The position numbers and the translations under genes were made by a program. The notes beneath the pieces are model-generated. The model searched no databases. It was not told the origin of the DNA and saw nothing but the letters and a program-made list of their open reading frames with translations. A DNA stretch of 7,660 bases from Candidatus Cloacimonadota bacterium. GTDB lineage: Bacteria > Cloacimonadota > Cloacimonadia > Cloacimonadales > TCS61. Shown here in pieces: positions 6,801-7,660 of the stretch; the stretch's first letter is position 1, and every line of letters starts with the position of its first letter. The DNA is taken from the NCBI GenBank assembly GCA_018654125.1, contig JABIME010000119.1:1-7660 (forward strand). Reading direction: 5' to 3'.

Positions 6801-6952
6801 GTTGTAGATTGAGACCAGTTTCCCGGATTCATACCATACGCGTTCCACCCAGTTGGAGGAAATGTTCCTGAAAAATCCTCATCAATAATGATCTCTGCAA
6901 AACTGGCAGTTAGTATTAATAATAAAACAAAAACAAATAAATATCTCTTCAT
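3863..6952 (-). CDS. Large secreted multidomain adhesin-like protein with FlgD/T9SS-type C-terminal domain
   Basis: A 1029-residue exported protein of unknown specific function. It has a signal peptide (basic KR, hydrophobic core, probable cleavage after SFA at residue 19). Residues 22-173 resemble a cleaved-adhesin/choice-of-anchor J domain (DEDFSGTFPPTGW start, YWYIDDVLLEG end). Residues about 178-287 look like a CARDB-type beta-sandwich. A region about 290-471 is unassigned. Two carboxypeptidase-regulatory-like domains follow (474-550 and 556-636). A fibronectin type III-like fold begins at about 641-663, appears interrupted by an inserted domain (about 667-832), and resumes with FESFNVYRFYE through about 925. 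The C-terminus (939-1029: FPNPFNPST, LNIYNLKGQRVKKI, SSGVYFYRL, KRMLLLK) is the FlgD-Ig/type A sorting domain common in FCB-group secreted proteins. Whether a type IX system exports it cannot be judged here. A TGGAGT site sits about 8 nt before the ATG. No catalytic motif was seen; adhesin or matrix protein is inference. Confidence 0.9.
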   Translation of the reverse strand: MKRYLFVFVLLLILTASFAEIIIDEDFSGTFPPTGWNAYGMNPGNWSQSTTSNAGGTSPELCFNWSPSFTGEAIYASGPVNTVGATSLDLIYSHFLNDFSGSGYTIGIKTSSDGVTWNTAYEVAPTGDIGPVVENLTITTSDVGSESFQLGFFFNGYSFDLDYWYIDDVLLEGTLITYDNDLAGLSVNGDTVVNAGNTENYEIAVKNVGYNSQDSYTVKLFKNNNTELSSIDIIQTIAPDEIVIHSLVWNVPADEPAGSVMLHGQVILAGDENTLNDETGTLEVTVFPQGVLEITIGEGIENNTRTPLSFEHKNSLTEILYFADELAGAEGMITAITYYTNFTDDLMNKPTALWIGETTQTNLTDGWIPSTSLTEVFNSTVSYFSASSSVQIQLTTPYYYNGGNLVVMAHRPMDTQNYGTTNYFLHDTTLEHMDRTRYERDDTLVFDPANPPEVSYSGEFFANTTFTFYLGAMGEVEGYVYDDANNPLAEAQITIEETQTVTNTDNLGYYHFGNILEGEYDFTAELMGYSPQTITEQVIEDEVTQLDFNLIPLGLVAVSGHVVGSDLPAIGLENAIVEITGFENYEATTDENGDFVINDVYTNITYNIQISLDGYDNYAEEIIVGSTALDLGTITLNEIALPPGNVQAVQDPFGIEVALSWSSPGQGGGEFRYDDGEQDFLFGLNSTPPNAVFGAVHPNISIVEEIQWYLCSDYTAHNQVKLYLFGLDENGEPNTDVVLYESGFINNIDDEWNIHLLEEPIEAFEGFFMGVSTPNLYTAIGLDDGDGEPWEYQSGTQYLIEDWTTGGMWTVLDSYGPNYERNFMIRAYGINMGNTLPNDQVTKQKPDSAIMGSREFESFNVYRFYESQHNNPEDWELIAQEIGDTIYVDQSWVLLQNATYQFAIRSVYTNGVESISAFSQLITKTSASAGDLPQIETKLYTNFPNPFNPSTTITFSIANKNFRNVELNIYNLKGQRVKKINAGMLTSGQHSFVWNGTDDNDKAVSSGVYFYRLVINRNIIDTKRMLLLK

Positions 6953-6984
6953 GTGTAATACTCCATATAATTAATTTTTATCAT

Positions 6985-6999
6985 TATTTGATGCAAATA
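6985..6999. repeat. 15-bp palindrome overlapping the candidate sigma-54 -12 box
   Basis: TATTTG (6985-6990) and CAAATA (6994-6999) are perfect 6-bp inverted arms around ATG. The element covers the -12 box and reaches towards the predicted start site of the secreted-protein gene, a position where a repressor would block transcription. It could also be a coincidence in AT-rich DNA. Confidence 0.3.
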
Positions 7000-7007
7000 T
7001 TATTCCA
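6992..7007 (-). promoter_or_regulatory. Candidate sigma-54 (-24/-12) promoter of the secreted-protein gene
   Basis: TGGAATAATATTTGCA on the minus strand matches the RpoN pattern with TGG at -24, exactly 10 nt between GG and GC, and TTGCA at -12. Two -24 positions differ (A for C, T for C). The start would be near 6981, leaving a 29-nt leader with the GGAG site. Box content and distance to the ATG closely mirror the candidate upstream of the major pilin; both share GGAA and TTGCAT. Confidence 0.5.
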
Positions 7008-7131
7008 TCAAAGTTCATAATATTTTCATATTAAACAGCATAACCTTTTACGATGAATTTGGTGTCAAGTGCTTAGTGATATTTAAATAAAAATATTTGA
7101 CAGCAAAGCTCAATAAAACATCTGTAAAAAT

Positions 7132-7135
7132 GGAG
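7132..7135 (+). promoter_or_regulatory. Ribosome binding site of the right-edge gene
   Basis: GGAG on the plus strand, 7 nt before the ATG at 7143. It supports that ATG as the start of a gene whose end is outside the window. Confidence 0.75.
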
Positions 7136-7142
7136 TGAGTTC

Positions 7143-7660
7143 ATGAGAAAATTATTTCTTTTAGCATCGATCTTATTTGTAAGTGTAAATGCTGTTTCAT
7201 TAATTGTAGAAACTGCATCTTTCACTGAATTTCTGTATGGAAGTTCGGATGATTGCGAATATGATAATTGGATATCTCATGTTTCGGAGGGGATTGCTGA
7301 CGAAGGATATAACTTATATTCCCCATGGGAAGTTCAATCAGATAGTTTTGGAACATTCTTACTTCCTGACGATGTAATGCTAGAACAATGGCAAAATGTA
7401 ATTGATGCTCTTCTAATACAAGATTTCATTGCAGCGCAAGCATGGTTGAATATCTCCGATTTCCCATATAATATTGTTGAATTCCATGATACTGATAGTG
7501 GAAATATTTATTACATGTTACGTGAAATTCTAAATATGGATTATTATGATTCAAATGAAACCGCTTCTACACATGATGATGAGATTGGCTCTTTTGATTA
7601 TGGGTGGGGACTTTTTGTATATAATCCGCAAGCTGCAAATCCGGTAATTGTAACAGTCCC
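7143..7660 (+). CDS. Exported protein of unknown function (3' end outside window)
   Basis: The frame is open from ATG 7143 to the right edge: 172 codons plus two bases, with no stop. The first 17 residues (MRKLFLLASILFVSVNA) form a clear signal peptide with probable cleavage after VNA. The mature part is acidic and rich in Tyr, Trp and Phe, with one cysteine in the visible part (GSSDDCEYDNW). The last visible residues are FDYGWGLFVYNPQ followed by NPVIVTVP. A hydrophobic strand ending in VP can precede a His in some hydrolases such as N-formylglutamate amidohydrolase-type folds, but the decisive residues are outside the window and I do not assign a function. It is transcribed away from the large secreted-protein gene and shares the 190-bp intergenic region with it. 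The coding call is secure from signal peptide, ribosome binding site and frame length. Confidence 0.85.
   Translation, partial: MRKLFLLASILFVSVNAVSLIVETASFTEFLYGSSDDCEYDNWISHVSEGIADEGYNLYSPWEVQSDSFGTFLLPDDVMLEQWQNVIDALLIQDFIAAQAWLNISDFPYNIVEFHDTDSGNIYYMLREILNMDYYDSNETASTHDDEIGSFDYGWGLFVYNPQAANPVIVTV

Larger units (their letters stand above)
6953..7142. other. Divergent intergenic regulatory region
   Basis: This 190-bp AT-rich gap separates two divergently transcribed genes for exported proteins. The minus side carries the candidate sigma-54 promoter (6992-7007) and a GGAG ribosome binding site (6961-6964). The plus side carries a GGAG site (7132-7135) for the gene at 7143. The TTGACA at 7097-7102 looks like a -35 box but has no good -10 partner. 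No small open frame with a credible start was seen. Confidence 0.6.

Noticed and set aside
7097..7102. Perfect TTGACA as -35 box for the right-edge gene
   Set aside because: No good -10 hexamer at 16-18 bp, and the implied start site would fall at or beyond the Shine-Dalgarno sequence. The promoter of this gene remains unlocated.

Overview
The window is AT-rich and looks like the genome of an anaerobic, Gram-negative, FCB-group-type bacterium. Candidatus Cloacimonadota or a relative is my best guess. The main clue is the large secreted protein, which ends in an FPNPFNPST...IYNLKGQ...SSGVYFYRL...KRMLLLK-type C-terminal domain; large secreted proteins of these bacteria often end this way. No rRNA, tRNA, transposase or CRISPR array is visible, so the taxonomic call is inference.

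Layout. Positions 1-3618 (minus strand, read right to left) hold a tight five-gene type IV pilus operon: major pilin (pilA-like, 3187-3618), retraction ATPase pilT (2111-3166, TTG start), then three minor prepilins resembling PilV (1638-2111), PilW (976-1635) and PilX/GspK (966 to beyond the left edge). Junctions are 20 nt, a 1-nt overlap, 2 nt and 9 nt, so translational coupling is likely. The minor pilins follow the GspI-J-K order known from type II secretion. Positions 3619-3862 hold a candidate sigma-54 promoter for the pilus operon and the intrinsic terminator of the next unit. Positions 3863-6952 (minus) encode a 1029-residue secreted multidomain protein, with its own candidate sigma-54 promoter at 6992-7007. 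The divergent gap 6953-7142 leads to a plus-strand gene (7143 to the right edge) for an exported protein of unknown function.

How the parts may work together. PilA would form the fibre, the three minor prepilins would prime or cap it, and PilT would power retraction. The exported adhesin-like protein could act with the pili in attachment. Two regulatory signals stand out. First, GG-N10-GC elements with TTGCA at -12 precede both the pilin operon and the secreted protein gene at nearly the same distance from the start codon, suggesting shared RpoN control. Second, the pilA-pilT junction can fold into a hairpin followed by six T residues. The hairpin buries the G-rich pilT ribosome binding site, holds the pilA stop codon at the 5' arm/loop boundary, and its T-run runs into the pilT TTG start. 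This could be a combined attenuator and translational-coupling switch that keeps pilin abundant and PilT and minor pilins scarce.
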